Below the pieces are notes generated by a model that worked only from the letters and a program-made list of their open reading frames with translations, searched no databases and was not told where the DNA came from. Shown here in pieces: positions 18,854-29,769 of a stretch of DNA of 64,000 bases. Position numbers and translations under genes: made by a program. The first letter of the stretch is position 1. Every line of letters begins with the position of its first letter. This DNA comes from Mycobacterium senriense (GTDB taxonomy: Bacteria; Actinomycetota; Actinomycetes; Mycobacteriales; Mycobacteriaceae): NCBI RefSeq assembly GCF_019668465.1, contig NZ_AP024828.1, positions 5,518,001-5,582,000 of the forward strand, written 5' to 3'.

Positions 18854-19859
18854 CGGTCACGACCGCGCCAATGCCGAGCTTTTCCTTGATCTTCTTCTCG
18901 ATCTCGTTGGCGACTTCGTCGTTTTCCTTCAGGAAGGTGCGGGCGTTCTCTTTGCCCTGGCCGAGCTGCTCGCCCTCATAGGTGAACCAGGAGCCGGACT
19001 TGCGGATGAAGCCCTGCTCCACACCCATGTCGATCAGCGAGCCTTCCCGGCTGACCCCGTGGCCGTAGAGGATGTCGAACTCGGCCTGCTTGAAGGGCGG
19101 CGCCACCTTGTTCTTGACGATCTTGACCCGGGTGCGGTTACCGACCGCGTTGGTGCCGTCCTTGAGCGTCTCGATCCGGCGCACGTCCATGCGCACCGAC
19201 GCGTAGAACTTCAAAGCCTTTCCACCCGTGGTGGTTTCGGGGCTGCCGAACATCACGCCGATCTTCTCGCGCAGCTGGTTGATGAAGATCGCGGTGGTGC
19301 CCGAATTGTTCAGCGCGCCAGTCATTTTCCGCAGGGCCTGGCTCATCAGCCGGGCCTGCAGCCCGACGTGGCTGTCGCCCATCTCGCCTTCGAGCTCGGC
19401 GCGCGGCACCAGCGCGGCCACCGAGTCGATGACCAGGATGTCCAGGGCGCCGGAGCGGATCAGCATGTCGGCGATCTCGAGGGCCTGCTCCCCCGTGTCG
19501 GGCTGGCTGACCAGCAGGGAATCGGTGTCCACCCCGAGCTTCTTGGCGTAGTCGGGGTCCAGGGCGTGCTCGGCGTCGATGAAGGCGGCGACGCCGCCGG
19601 CGGCCTGGGCGTTGGCCACCGCGTGCAGGGCGACGGTGGTCTTACCCGAGGATTCCGGGCCGTAGATCTCCACGACCCGGCCGCGGGGCAGCCCGCCGAT
19701 GCCCAAGGCCACGTCCAGTGCGATGGACCCGGTCGGGATGATCGAAATCGGCTGACGCGTCTCGTCGCCGAGACGCATCACCGAGCCTTTTCCGTAGCTC
19801 TTTTCGATCTGGGCCATCGCCAGTTCGAGAGCCTTCTCGCGGTCGGGGGCTTGCGCCAT
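18819..19859 (-). CDS. recA: Recombinase RecA, intein-free
   Basis: The 346-residue RecA has Walker [10 protein letters not shown], the L1/L2 DNA-binding loops (region [27 protein letters not shown] and [27 protein letters not shown]) and a normal acidic C-terminus. It pairs homologous DNA and triggers LexA self-cleavage. There is no intein at the site occupied in M. tuberculosis, and the coding frame is uninterrupted. Upstream lie both a LexA box and a PafBC-type promoter. Confidence 0.98.
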   Translation of the reverse strand: MAQAPDREKALELAMAQIEKSYGKGSVMRLGDETRQPISIIPTGSIALDVALGIGGLPRGRVVEIYGPESSGKTTVALHAVANAQAAGGVAAFIDAEHALDPDYAKKLGVDTDSLLVSQPDTGEQALEIADMLIRSGALDILVIDSVAALVPRAELEGEMGDSHVGLQARLMSQALRKMTGALNNSGTTAIFINQLREKIGVMFGSPETTTGGKALKFYASVRMDVRRIETLKDGTNAVGNRTRVKIVKNKVAPPFKQAEFDILYGHGVSREGSLIDMGVEQGFIRKSGSWFTYEGEQLGQGKENARTFLKENDEVANEIEKKIKEKLGIGAVVTDDDVLPAPVDF

Positions 19860-19913
19860 GGTGTCTCTCCTATAGTCGGTATTCGTCTGACCGGTATCGG
19901 TCGGTTGTCGGTG

Positions 19914-19936
19914 ACACTAGAGAAGCCCACCGACAA
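19914..19936 (-). promoter_or_regulatory. PafBC/RecA-NDp type promoter of recA
   Basis: On the minus strand the sequence is TTGTCGGTG, eight bases, TAGTGT, an exact match to the LexA-independent damage-inducible promoter pattern. Transcription would begin about 50 bases before the recA start codon. A second copy of TTGTCGGTG in the opposite orientation lies at 19905-19913, so the -35 element forms a nine-base inverted repeat around the -10. Confidence 0.85.
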
Positions 19937-19965
19937 GTTGACTGGCCGAACGTTCCCCACAGTAG

Positions 19966-19981
19966 CCGAACAGGTGTTCGA
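19966..19981 (-). promoter_or_regulatory. LexA (SOS) box upstream of recA
   Basis: On the minus strand TCGAACACCTGTTCGG matches the SOS consensus TCGAAC-N4-GTTCGA at all but the last base. It lies upstream of the PafBC-type promoter, the same order described for M. tuberculosis recA, where two promoters respond to different signals. Confidence 0.88.
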
Positions 19982-20099
19982 TTCAAGTTCGACACGCCGG
20001 ATGCGCAACCTCTGTGGCAGCATCGGCTACCGCAAGGCGCCACCGACGCGTCCTCACGGCAATCGGGGCGGATTTCGGTCAAGAGGCGGTCGCAAAACA

Positions 20100-20765
20100 A
20101 TGGACATCTCCGCCGAGCTAGCCGAAATCGCTTCCTATGGGGGCTTTTTCGCGCTAACCGTGGGTGGTGACGCGACGGGATGGCATCCGGTTGGACGGTC
20201 CTACACCGATGGCTGCGCCGACCTGATCGACGCCACCGTCCGGCGCTACCGCACGAACGACCTGCGGATCGGCGCCTCACTGGTTCACCTCGGCCACGCC
20301 ACCCGGCTGTGGTCACCGGTGCTCGCATGCGCGATCGGTCACGGCGTCGTGCCCGACCTCGAAAACCTGCAACGCGCCGATGGCGGCGCACAGCTACGGC
20401 TGCCCCAACCGCTCGGAGAATCCATCACCTCGCCCGCGCCCGAGGTGCTGTATCGCATCGTGGTGACCGAACACATGCGGCCGCTCGCCGCCGGCCTACC
20501 GGTCAGGCTGGCACCCGCCCTGCTCGCGGGCAACATCGCATCCGCGCTGGTCGGAGCCGCGCAGGCGCTGCTTTCGGCGCGGCCCGACCTGCGGTCGGCG
20601 ATTGTGCAGACGACCCGGTTGCTGCTGGACACCGGGATGATGGCCGGATCCGGTGTCCTGCGCGGGCCGCAGCTGGTCTTCCGGCGTCGCAGCTGCTGCC
20701 TTTTTTACCGGCTGCCCGCGGGCTCGCTGTGCGGCGACTGCGGGCTGCATCGGACACGGTGGTAG
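20100..20765 (+). CDS. FhuF-like (2Fe-2S) iron reductase
   Basis: The 221-residue protein ends with CCLFYRLPAGSLCGDC, exactly the CC-x10-C-x2-C pattern of the FhuF family, which binds a [2Fe-2S] cluster. FhuF proteins reduce ferric iron in imported siderophores. The body is otherwise variable, and no membrane segment is evident. The ATG at 20100 follows a weak purine-rich stretch. It is divergent from recA and shares the intergenic region with its promoters. The next gene on the same strand encodes a flavodoxin-like reductase that could feed it electrons. Confidence 0.75.
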   Translation: MDISAELAEIASYGGFFALTVGGDATGWHPVGRSYTDGCADLIDATVRRYRTNDLRIGASLVHLGHATRLWSPVLACAIGHGVVPDLENLQRADGGAQLRLPQPLGESITSPAPEVLYRIVVTEHMRPLAAGLPVRLAPALLAGNIASALVGAAQALLSARPDLRSAIVQTTRLLLDTGMMAGSGVLRGPQLVFRRRSCCLFYRLPAGSLCGDCGLHRTRW

Positions 20766-20818
20766 GGCAGACGAAGCGGGCGTCGTTTGCCGTCGGCGCG
20801 TCAGGGTATCTGGCCCAC

Positions 20819-21445
20819 ATGTCCTCAGCCGCAGCGCAACCTTTGCGCGCCATCGCCCTGGTCTGCTCGTTGAAGAAGCGCCCGGCGCCGTCCAGCAGCG
20901 AACTGCTCGCCGAGCAGGTGCTCGACCAGCTGCGAAGCGCGGGCGTCGAGGGTGAGACGGTGCGATGCGTCGACCTGACCCTGCTGCCCGGCGTCGAAGC
21001 CGACATGGGGCCGGGCGATGAGTGGCCGGCGCTGTTGAACAAGATCAAGGCGGCCGACATCCTCGTCCTGTCAACACCCACCTGGGTCGGTCACATGTCC
21101 AGCGTGGCGCAGCGCGTCCTGGAGCGCCTCGACGCCGAACTGTCCGACACTGACGACGCGGGACGGCCGGCGATGGTGGGCAAGGTGGCCCTGGCCGCGG
21201 TCGTGGGCAACGAGGACGGCGCGCACAAGATCGTCGCCGACCTGTTTCAGGCGCTCAATGACATTGGATTCTCGATCGCCGCGCAGGGCTGCACCTATTG
21301 GAACGGCGAGGCCATGCAGGGCACGGACTACACCGACCTCGACGACGTGCCGGAAGCTGTCGCATCCGCCACCGGCAATGCGGTCCGCAACGCCGTACAC
21401 CTGGCCACGGTGTTGCGGCAGAACACGTACCCCGCATACGAATAG
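20819..21445 (+). CDS. Flavodoxin-fold NAD(P)H-dependent reductase
   Basis: The 208-residue protein has the flavodoxin-like/NADPH-dependent FMN reductase layout. It has an N-terminal strand and phosphate loop (IALVCSLKKRPAPSSSELLAEQVLDQL), the flavin-contacting STPTWVGHMSSVAQRVLERLD, and a central strand VALAAVVGNEDGAHK. It probably binds FMN. Its position 53 bp behind the FhuF-like gene suggests a shared role in iron or redox chemistry, which is an inference. The partner and substrate are unknown. Confidence 0.75.
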   Translation: MSSAAAQPLRAIALVCSLKKRPAPSSSELLAEQVLDQLRSAGVEGETVRCVDLTLLPGVEADMGPGDEWPALLNKIKAADILVLSTPTWVGHMSSVAQRVLERLDAELSDTDDAGRPAMVGKVALAAVVGNEDGAHKIVADLFQALNDIGFSIAAQGCTYWNGEAMQGTDYTDLDDVPEAVASATGNAVRNAVHLATVLRQNTYPAYE

Positions 21446-21455
21446 TGCGCCGGGA

Positions 21456-21650
21456 TCACCACTGTTCGGCAGGCACGTCGAAGTCCACGCACAACGCCCG
21501 CCAGACGTCGCGGGGCTCGATCCCGGCCTCGATGGCCTGGGCCGCCGTGCGTCCGTCGAAGCCGGTCAGCACGTGATCCACCAGGACCGAGGACCCGTAG
21601 GTGGTGCCAAAGCGCAGGACTACCCGCTCGTGAAACTCCGTTAGCCGCAC
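21456..21650 (-). CDS. DUF3046 small protein (Rv2738c-like)
   Basis: The 64-residue protein (VRLTEFHERVVLRFG to VWRALCVDFDVP) is a clear DUF3046 member, a short actinobacterial family usually encoded just upstream of recA. Here it is separated from recA by the two reductase genes on the other strand. The GTG at 21650 matches family starts; an ATG at 21662 is an alternative. The function is unknown. Confidence 0.85.
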   Translation of the reverse strand: MRLTEFHERVVLRFGTTYGSSVLVDHVLTGFDGRTAAQAIEAGIEPRDVWRALCVDFDVPAEQW

Positions 21651-21700
21651 GCCAGTCAACATACCCAGCCCACAGGCATCGGACACCTGAGCGCGAAGCG

Positions 21701-21973
21701 CTACCGCCAGCTGGCCGGCAGATCGATGATGTGGTTCGGGCAGTCCTCTTGGACCGCAATGGACATCACGTCGCGCGCGCGTTGGGCCGACATGGTGGCG
21801 CGCAACTGCATGAAGGCGTATTCGGCCGGCGCGAGTCCCTGTTGGGTGGCGGCCGGATCGTCCATCAGCTGGCAGGCCTGCTGTTCCTCGGGACTGTCGG
21901 CGTGCGCGACGGCCGCGCCGGCCAGCGCGCCCGCCAGCAGGGCGCCGGCGGCGATTGTCGTGGTGATCCTCAT
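21701..21973 (-). CDS. Small exported protein, DUF732-like
   Basis: The 90-residue product has a clear Sec signal peptide (about 1-26, ending AVAHADS). The mature part of about 64 residues has two cysteines (QQACQLM and EDCPNHI) and a helical pattern, as in small DUF732-type secreted mycobacterial proteins. It is probably disulfide-bonded. It lies between DUF3046 and a glycosyltransferase on the same strand. The function is unknown. Confidence 0.75.
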   Translation of the reverse strand: MRITTTIAAGALLAGALAGAAVAHADSPEEQQACQLMDDPAATQQGLAPAEYAFMQLRATMSAQRARDVMSIAVQEDCPNHIIDLPASWR

Positions 21974-22022
21974 CGGGTGCCTCCCGCCGAAGCATAAGGC
22001 GACCCGGGCGGCGCGCTGCGGA

Positions 22023-23189
22023 TCATCCGGCCACCGCCAGCGCGTCGTGGCACACCCGGACCGGGTCGGCGACGTCGGCGATGCCGGCGGCCGCCCCCTG
22101 CGCCGACGCGCGGTAGCCCGGCGACGACAGCACCTCGTCGACCGCGGCCACCAGCGCGTCGGCGGTCAGCGGCCGGATCAGCCGAGCGCTGCCCTGGCGC
22201 TGCACCCGATTGGCGATCTCCCATTGGTCGCCGCCGCCGGGCACCACCACCAACGGCACGCCGGCCAGCAGCGTCTTGGCCACCATGCCGTGGCCGCCGC
22301 CGCAGATGACCAGGTCGGCATGCGCCAACAGCTCGTCCTGGCGTCCCAGCCCGACCGTCGCCCACGGCGGCACCGTCAGTTCCGGTCCGTCCAGCCGCGA
22401 CACCAGCAGCCGCGACTGGACCGGCAGGGTCTTCCCCGGCGTCAGGCACCCGAGTGCGACCTCGGCGAGGCCCTCGGTGCCGATCAAGGCGGTCGACGGC
22501 GCGATGACCACCACCGGCCCGGAGCCGGCCGGGATCTCGAGGATCCGGTCGGTCGGTTCGAAGTGCAACGGCCCGACGACGACGGCCTCGGCGGGCCAGT
22601 CCGGGCGGGGAACCTCCAGCGCGGGCAGCGTCGCGATCAGCCGGCGCAACGGCCCGGGATCGCGCGCCGGCAAGCCGATCTCGACGCGCGAGTTCGCCCG
22701 CTGCTGCAGGCCGGTGCGCACGGATCGCGCGGTCAGCGCCCGCATCATGGCGTCGCGCAGCCGGCCCCGGATGCCGGTGCCCGGCGCCAGCCCGCTGCCG
22801 ATCGGCGGCAGTCCTTTCGACGGCAGGTAGAGCGGGTGCGGGTTGAGTTCGATCCACGGGATGCCCAGCAGCTCGGCGGCCATGCCGCCGCCTGCGGTGA
22901 TGACGTCGGACACCACCAGGTCAGGCGCCAACTCGCGCAGCGCGGGCACGTTGAGCACGGCCATCCGCGCGGCGCGGCGGTGGATCCTGGCCCCGGCGTC
23001 GACGTCGTCGTCGGTGGCCGCCAACCCGTCCAGCGCGGCGGCGTCGATCCCGGCGCCGCGGGCGGTGTCCAGCCATTCGGCGCCGGTGAACAGGATTGGC
23101 TCGTCGCCGGCTTCGGCGAAGCGCCGGCACAGCGCGATCGCCGGGAACGAGTGCCCGGGATCCGGCCCGGCGACCACGGCGACGCGCAT
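22023..23189 (-). CDS. GT1-family glycosyltransferase (Rv2739c-like)
   Basis: The 388-residue enzyme has the GT-B fold. The N-terminal half starts MRVAVVAGPDPGHSFPAIALC, and the C-terminal donor-binding block reads VICGGGHGMVAKTLLAGVPLVVVPGGGDQWEIANRV. It resembles macrolide and vancomycin-type glycosyltransferases that act on lipids or polyketides. The start at 23189 gives the same length as M. tuberculosis Rv2739c as I recall it. It is divergent from ephG. Donor and acceptor are not predictable. Confidence 0.85.
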   Translation of the reverse strand: MRVAVVAGPDPGHSFPAIALCRRFAEAGDEPILFTGAEWLDTARGAGIDAAALDGLAATDDDVDAGARIHRRAARMAVLNVPALRELAPDLVVSDVITAGGGMAAELLGIPWIELNPHPLYLPSKGLPPIGSGLAPGTGIRGRLRDAMMRALTARSVRTGLQQRANSRVEIGLPARDPGPLRRLIATLPALEVPRPDWPAEAVVVGPLHFEPTDRILEIPAGSGPVVVIAPSTALIGTEGLAEVALGCLTPGKTLPVQSRLLVSRLDGPELTVPPWATVGLGRQDELLAHADLVICGGGHGMVAKTLLAGVPLVVVPGGGDQWEIANRVQRQGSARLIRPLTADALVAAVDEVLSSPGYRASAQGAAAGIADVADPVRVCHDALAVAG

Positions 23190-23227
23190 CGTGCTTACCC
23201 TGCCACAGCGCCCGGTTGCCACGCGCC

Positions 23228-23233
23228 TACGCT
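23228..23233 (+). promoter_or_regulatory. -10 element of a probable leaderless ephG promoter
   Basis: TACGCT fits TAnnnT and ends six bases before the ATG at 23240. No ribosome binding site is present, which is consistent with a leaderless transcript. Confidence 0.45.
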
Positions 23234-23239
23234 GGCAAG

Positions 23240-23671
23240 ATGACCGAGCTGACTGGGACAACCGTTGCGAACACCCGCACGGTCGAAGGATTTCTGAACG
23301 CCCTGCAGGACGCGGATTACGACGCCGCCGACGCCGCGCTGGCCGACGATCTCGTCTACGAAAACGTCGGCCTGCCCACCATCCACGGCCGGGCCAGGGC
23401 CATCAAGCTGTTTCGCCAGATGGAGGGCCGCGCCGCCTTCGAGGTGAAGATCCACCGCATCGCGGCCGACGGCGGCGCGGTGCTCACCGAACGCACCGAC
23501 GCGCTGATCTTCGGCCCGCTGCGGCTGCAGTTCTGGGTGTGCGGCGTGTTCGAGGTCCAGAACGGGCGAATCACGTTGTGGCGGGACTACTTCGACTTCT
23601 TCGACATGCTCAAAGCCACCGCGCGCGGCCTGGCGGCGCTGGTGCTGCCGTCGCTCAAGGCGACCTTCTGA
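23240..23671 (+). CDS. ephG: Limonene-epoxide-hydrolase-type epoxide hydrolase EphG
   Basis: The 143-residue protein has the small cone-shaped fold of limonene-1,2-epoxide hydrolase. The catalytic Asp-Arg-Asp set is visible as ERTDAL (Arg-x-Asp) and WRDYFDFF (Asp). M. tuberculosis EphG (Rv2740) hydrolyses lipid and sterol epoxides. The protein is slightly shorter than that homologue at the N-terminus. It converges on pspM with only nine bases between them. Confidence 0.9.
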   Translation: MTELTGTTVANTRTVEGFLNALQDADYDAADAALADDLVYENVGLPTIHGRARAIKLFRQMEGRAAFEVKIHRIAADGGAVLTERTDALIFGPLRLQFWVCGVFEVQNGRITLWRDYFDFFDMLKATARGLAALVLPSLKATF

Positions 23672-23680
23672 CCCCGGCGC

Positions 23681-24490
23681 CTACCCGGTCCCGCGCAATC
23701 CGCCGAGTTCGTCGAACGCCTGCGCCCAACCGACCAGGCGATCGGTCGCCCCGGCCAGCTCGGTGCGGTAGTGCTGCGCTGCGGCCGATCCGTCACCATT
23801 CGCCGACGACACCAGTTGCGCTGCCGCGGTGACCATTTCGTTGTACTGACGGACGCCTTCACCAAGCTGAGCGGTGAACGCGTTGATGGTGGGCACCAGA
23901 TACGATCGCGATGCTTCGGCGGTCTGTGCCGCCCGCTCCAGCGACACCACCTGCGCGGCGGTGGACGCCATCGCCGCCGAGGACTTGCTGGCGGCCGCGG
24001 TCAAGTCACGGAGCTCTGCGGCCGGCAACATCGCCCCCCGCTCCATCACGGCCATCAACGAAGAAAATCCTCGTTCCGAGGCGCCCAGCGCATACATCGC
24101 GGGTCGCGCGGCCGAACCCGGCGGCGGCAGCCGGCGGACATTGGCGGGCCGGCTCGCCGGCAGCGGCTCCGACCGCAGACTCAGGTAGCGAGCCAGCAAC
24201 AGCGTTCCCAAAAAGGCCTGTGCGACCGCGATGGCGCCGGTGATCTCCAGCAGCAACGCGAACCAGCCCCAGGCCGCCAGCAGCATCGTCACCACAGCCC
24301 AGAACAAACACCCGGCTGCAAATATCACGCCCCAGCGCAGTGCACGGCGACGGCGGCGCAGCTGCCGTGCGCGGGGGTCTGCGGCCGCGCTGATCTTGCG
24401 GGCCACCAGGTCAGAAAGGTCAGCAGCGGTGGCCAATCCGTGGTGCAGCAACGCGCGCCAAGGCCCGTGCTGGGTTGCGTTCAGCGCCAT
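23681..24490 (-). CDS. pspM: Envelope-stress membrane protein PspM (Rv2743c-like)
   Basis: The 269-residue protein has a basic N-terminus (RARQLRRRRRALR), two close membrane helices (about 53-74 and 77-100) and a long Ala-rich helical C-terminal half (about 150-265). In M. tuberculosis the protein at this place binds PspA at the membrane as part of the Psp stress response. It is ten bases downstream of pspA, so it is probably in one operon. The operon's fourth gene in M. tuberculosis (Rv2742c, pspN) is missing here, because ephG follows directly. Confidence 0.85.
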   Translation of the reverse strand: MALNATQHGPWRALLHHGLATAADLSDLVARKISAAADPRARQLRRRRRALRWGVIFAAGCLFWAVVTMLLAAWGWFALLLEITGAIAVAQAFLGTLLLARYLSLRSEPLPASRPANVRRLPPPGSAARPAMYALGASERGFSSLMAVMERGAMLPAAELRDLTAAASKSSAAMASTAAQVVSLERAAQTAEASRSYLVPTINAFTAQLGEGVRQYNEMVTAAAQLVSSANGDGSAAAQHYRTELAGATDRLVGWAQAFDELGGLRGTG

Positions 24491-24500
24491 GACACTTCGG

Positions 24501-25313
24501 TTACTGACCAAGTGGCTTCTCGGGGACCGGGGCGCCGGCGCTCTCGGCGGACGTCGTCCCGGCGGCCGGCGTCCCGCCCGTCGGCAGGGCCTCACCACGC
24601 ATCGAGGCGCGAATCTGCTCCAGGCGGGAGTGGCCGGCCATCTGCACGCCGGCCTGCTCGACCTCGAGCATCCGGCCCTGCACCGAACCCTGCGCGAGCT
24701 CGGCGGCCCCGATCGCGTTGGCGTATCGCCGCTCGATCTTGTCGCGCACCTCGTCGAGGCTGGGGACGTTGCCGGGGGCGGCCAGATCGCTCATCGACCG
24801 CAGCGAGGCGCTCACCTGCTCCTGCATCTTGGCCTGCTCGAGCTGGCTGAGCAGCTTGGTGCGCTCGGCGATCTTCTGCTGCAGCACCATCGCGTTCTGC
24901 TCGACGGCCTTCTTGGCCTGCGCGGCCGCGCCCAGCGCCTGGTCGTGCAGCGTCTTGAGGTCTTCGACGCTCTGCTCGGCGGTCACCAGCTGGGCGGCGA
25001 ACGCCTCGGCGGCGTTGTTGTACTCGGTGGCCTTCGCGGCGTCACCGGCCGCGGTGGCCTGGTCGGCCAGCGTCACCGCCTGACGCACGTTGACCTGCAG
25101 CTTCTCCACGTCCGCCAGCTGGCGATTGAGCCGCATCTCGAGTTGGCGCTGGTTGCCGATCACCTGGGCGGCCTGCTGGGTCAGCGCCTGGTGCGCGCGT
25201 TGCGCTTCCTCGATGGCCTGCTGGATCTGCACCTTGGGGTCTGCGTGCTCGTCGATCTTGGCGTTGAACAGCGCCGTGAGGTACTTCCACGCCTTGACGA
25301 ACGGATTGGCCAT
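24501..25313 (-). CDS. pspA: Phage-shock-protein A homologue (35-kDa antigen, Rv2744c-like)
   Basis: The 270-residue protein is almost entirely a long coiled coil ([38 protein letters not shown] onward), typical of the PspA/IM30/ESCRT-III family. It ends in a disordered Ala/Gly/Pro-rich tail. PspA assembles on stressed inner membrane and preserves its integrity. It lies between clgR and pspM on the same strand. The gene has a GTGGAG site before the ATG. Confidence 0.92.
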   Translation of the reverse strand: MANPFVKAWKYLTALFNAKIDEHADPKVQIQQAIEEAQRAHQALTQQAAQVIGNQRQLEMRLNRQLADVEKLQVNVRQAVTLADQATAAGDAAKATEYNNAAEAFAAQLVTAEQSVEDLKTLHDQALGAAAQAKKAVEQNAMVLQQKIAERTKLLSQLEQAKMQEQVSASLRSMSDLAAPGNVPSLDEVRDKIERRYANAIGAAELAQGSVQGRMLEVEQAGVQMAGHSRLEQIRASMRGEALPTGGTPAAGTTSAESAGAPVPEKPLGQ

Positions 25314-25445
25314 GAGTTAGCTCCACCTTCGCTACTTGAGGATCCGGATGGTCCCCGGAGGGGCCTGAGGGGCTCCGCGCCTGTCGCTCAATTTAATGGG
25401 TCGGCGCCGATCGCCCCACCCCTTACGCGGGATCGGTACCGGCAC

Positions 25446-25772
25446 TCAGGCCAGCGCCAACGACGCCACCGGCGGGATGACGACCTTGATGCTGGTGCCG
25501 CTCGCCCCGTCCGCGGCAGCGCCGACGGCCGCCTGCTCCTCGCTGGCCATCCGCTCGCCTGCATGGGTGAGAACCGACGACAGCGGGATGTCCAGCGCGT
25601 CGCAGATCGCGTTCAGCAGCTCGCTGGACGGCTCCTTGCGGCCGCGCTCCACCTCGGACAGGTAACCGAGGCTCACCCGCGCCGAATCGGACACCTCACG
25701 CAGCGTCCGGCCTTGTGTCGTGCGGGCCTCGCGCAGCACGTCGCCGATGACCTCTCGCACCAATGGCGGCAT
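25446..25772 (-). CDS. clgR: Transcription factor ClgR
   Basis: The 108-residue protein has a Cro/CI-type helix-turn-helix at about 15-70 ([41 protein letters not shown]) and a short C-terminal tail. ClgR activates Clp protease genes and the psp operon in mycobacteria and is itself under SigE. The ATG at 25772 is preceded by a very strong AAGGAGG. A SigE-type promoter lies 66-98 bases upstream. Confidence 0.9.
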   Translation of the reverse strand: MPPLVREVIGDVLREARTTQGRTLREVSDSARVSLGYLSEVERGRKEPSSELLNAICDALDIPLSSVLTHAGERMASEEQAAVGAAADGASGTSIKVVIPPVASLALA

Positions 25773-25844
25773 CCCGCCCTCCTTCGTCCAGTCGGCCCTG
25801 CGCGGCACGTACTCAGCTTGCCTCCGGCAGGTGCTCATTAGGTG

Positions 25845-25870
25845 AACGCCGACGGCGGGGGTCTGGTTCC
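25845..25870 (-). promoter_or_regulatory. SigE-type promoter of clgR-pspA-pspM
   Basis: On the minus strand the sequence is GGAAC, 17 bases, CGTT, which fits the SigE/extracytoplasmic-function promoter consensus (GGAAC-N17-19-CGTT). It is correctly oriented and about 70 bases ahead of the clgR start. This agrees with the known SigE-ClgR-Psp circuit of M. tuberculosis. Confidence 0.75.
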
Positions 25871-25888
25871 CGCCGGGTGCCGCCGAAA

Positions 25889-26497
25889 TCAGCCGGGCGT
25901 GCGGCGCACTTCCCGGACGGTCGACACGACGTAGTCGATCCCGGTGATCACCGTCAGCACGATCGCCGCGCCCATCACCACCGCCGCGATCACCCGGAAC
26001 GGCCCCGGTGTTGCCGCCCAGGGCAGCACGAACAATCCGATTGCCAGCACCTGCACCACGGTCTTGACCTTGCCGCCCCAGCTGGCCGGAATGACGCCGC
26101 GGCGGATCACGGCCAGCCGCAGCACGGTGACCCCGAACTCGCGGGTCAGGATCAGCACCGTGACCCACCACGGCAGTTCACCGAGCATCGAGAGCCCGAT
26201 CAGCGCCGACCCCACCAGGGTCTTGTCCGCGATCGGATCGACGAACGCGCCGAACTCGGTCGCCATGCCGTAGTTGCGGGCCAGCAGGCCGTCCAGCCGA
26301 TCGGTGATGCAGGCGGCCGCGAAGATGACGAAAGCCACGACGCGGAAACCGTTTTGGTGGCCGTCGCCGCCGAAGAGGGCGAGCAGGAAGATGGGCACCA
26401 GCACGAGCCGCAACAGGGTCAGCGTGTTGGCGAGATTGGCGATGTTCGCGCGGCCTGGCGGTCCAGTTAGCGGACCCGTCTGCGGCTGCCCCGACAC
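25889..26497 (-). CDS. pgsA3: CDP-alcohol phosphatidyltransferase (PgsA3, Rv2746c-like)
   Basis: The 202-residue membrane enzyme carries the full CDP-alcohol phosphotransferase signature D-x2-DG-x2-AR-x8-G-x3-D-x3-D in [20 protein letters not shown] and the following AFVDPIADK. It has about five to six membrane helices. By homology it makes phosphatidylglycerophosphate from CDP-diacylglycerol and glycerol-3-phosphate. The GTG at 26497 was taken as the start. It lies upstream of clgR on the same strand and is divergent from argA. Confidence 0.9.
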   Translation of the reverse strand: MSGQPQTGPLTGPPGRANIANLANTLTLLRLVLVPIFLLALFGGDGHQNGFRVVAFVIFAAACITDRLDGLLARNYGMATEFGAFVDPIADKTLVGSALIGLSMLGELPWWVTVLILTREFGVTVLRLAVIRRGVIPASWGGKVKTVVQVLAIGLFVLPWAATPGPFRVIAAVVMGAAIVLTVITGIDYVVSTVREVRRTPG

Positions 26498-26553
26498 GGC
26501 AACAGAATAACGGTTGACCAGCGCGCCCGTCCGAGATGTCGATACTGTTAGCC

Positions 26554-27078
26554 GTGAGCAGAAGTCCGCAGCGCCCTCGGCCGCTGGTTCGGCGCGCGCG
26601 AACGTCCGACGTGCCGGCGATCAAGCACCTGGTCGACACGTACGCGGGAAAGATCCTGCTGGAGAAGAACCTCGTGACGCTCTACGAGGCTGTCCAGGAG
26701 TTTTGGGTGGCCGAGCACCCGGATGTTCCGGGCCAGGTGGTCGGTTGCGGCGCGCTGCACGTGATGTGGTCGGACCTGGGCGAGGTCCGCACCGTGGCGG
26801 TCACCCCGGCGCTGACCGGACACGGCATCGGCCACGCGATCGTCGACCGGCTGCTCGAGGTCGCCCGCGAGCTGCAGTTGAAGCGGCTGTTCGTGCTGAC
26901 GTTCGAGACCGAGTTCTTCGCACGGCATGGATTCACCGAGATCGAGGGCACGCCGGTCACCGCCGAGGTGTTCGAGGAGATGTGCCGCTCCTACGACATC
27001 GGCGTCGCGGAGTTCCTGGACCTGAGCTACGTCAAGCCGAACATCCTCGGCAACTCACGGATGCTGCTGAGGCTCTAG
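26554..27078 (+). CDS. argA: N-acetylglutamate synthase ArgA (single-domain GNAT type)
   Basis: The 174-residue GNAT acetyltransferase (VRRARTSDVPAIKHLVDTYAGKILLEKNLVTLYE) makes N-acetylglutamate, the first step of arginine synthesis. The acetyl-CoA loop is VAVTPALTGHGIGHAI. It lacks the amino-acid-kinase domain of the classical enzyme, as in M. tuberculosis Rv2747. The GTG at 26554 gives the same length as that protein. A -10-like TACTGT is five bases upstream. The stop codon TAG is also the first three bases of the tandem repeat that follows. Confidence 0.92.
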   Translation: MSRSPQRPRPLVRRARTSDVPAIKHLVDTYAGKILLEKNLVTLYEAVQEFWVAEHPDVPGQVVGCGALHVMWSDLGEVRTVAVTPALTGHGIGHAIVDRLLEVARELQLKRLFVLTFETEFFARHGFTEIEGTPVTAEVFEEMCRSYDIGVAEFLDLSYVKPNILGNSRMLLRL

Positions 27079-27240
27079 CGGCGATCGCAAGCGCGGCGTA
27101 GCCGGGCGCAGCGGGTCGCCGCCATCGGAGTAGCGGCGATCGCAAGCGCGGCGTAGCCGGGCGCAGCGGGTCGCCGCCATCGGAGTAGCGGCGATCGCAA
27201 GCGCGGCGTAGCCGGGCGCAGCGGGTCGCCGCCATCGGAG
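27076..27240. repeat. Three perfect 55-bp tandem repeats
   Basis: Three identical 55-bp units start at 27076, 27131 and 27186 (each beginning TAGCGGCGATCGCAAGCGCG), and a decayed fourth start (TAGCGACGAC) follows at 27241. Within each unit GCGGCGA and TCGCCGC can pair. The array fills the space between the convergent argA and ftsK genes and supplies the argA stop codon. The copy number is likely to vary between strains. There are no spacers, so it is not a CRISPR array. A single diverged copy lies at 41348. Confidence 0.9.
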
Positions 27241-27258
27241 TAGCGACGACCGCGCGCG

Positions 27259-29769
<2,511 letters not shown>

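Noticed and set aside
18726..20099. Very long plus-strand frame antisense to recA and recX
   Set aside because: It is the mirror of a high-GC coding strand. Only its last part, from 20100, has independent support, as the FhuF-like gene.
27076..27240. CRISPR array
   Set aside because: The units are contiguous and identical with no spacers, and no cas gene is present.
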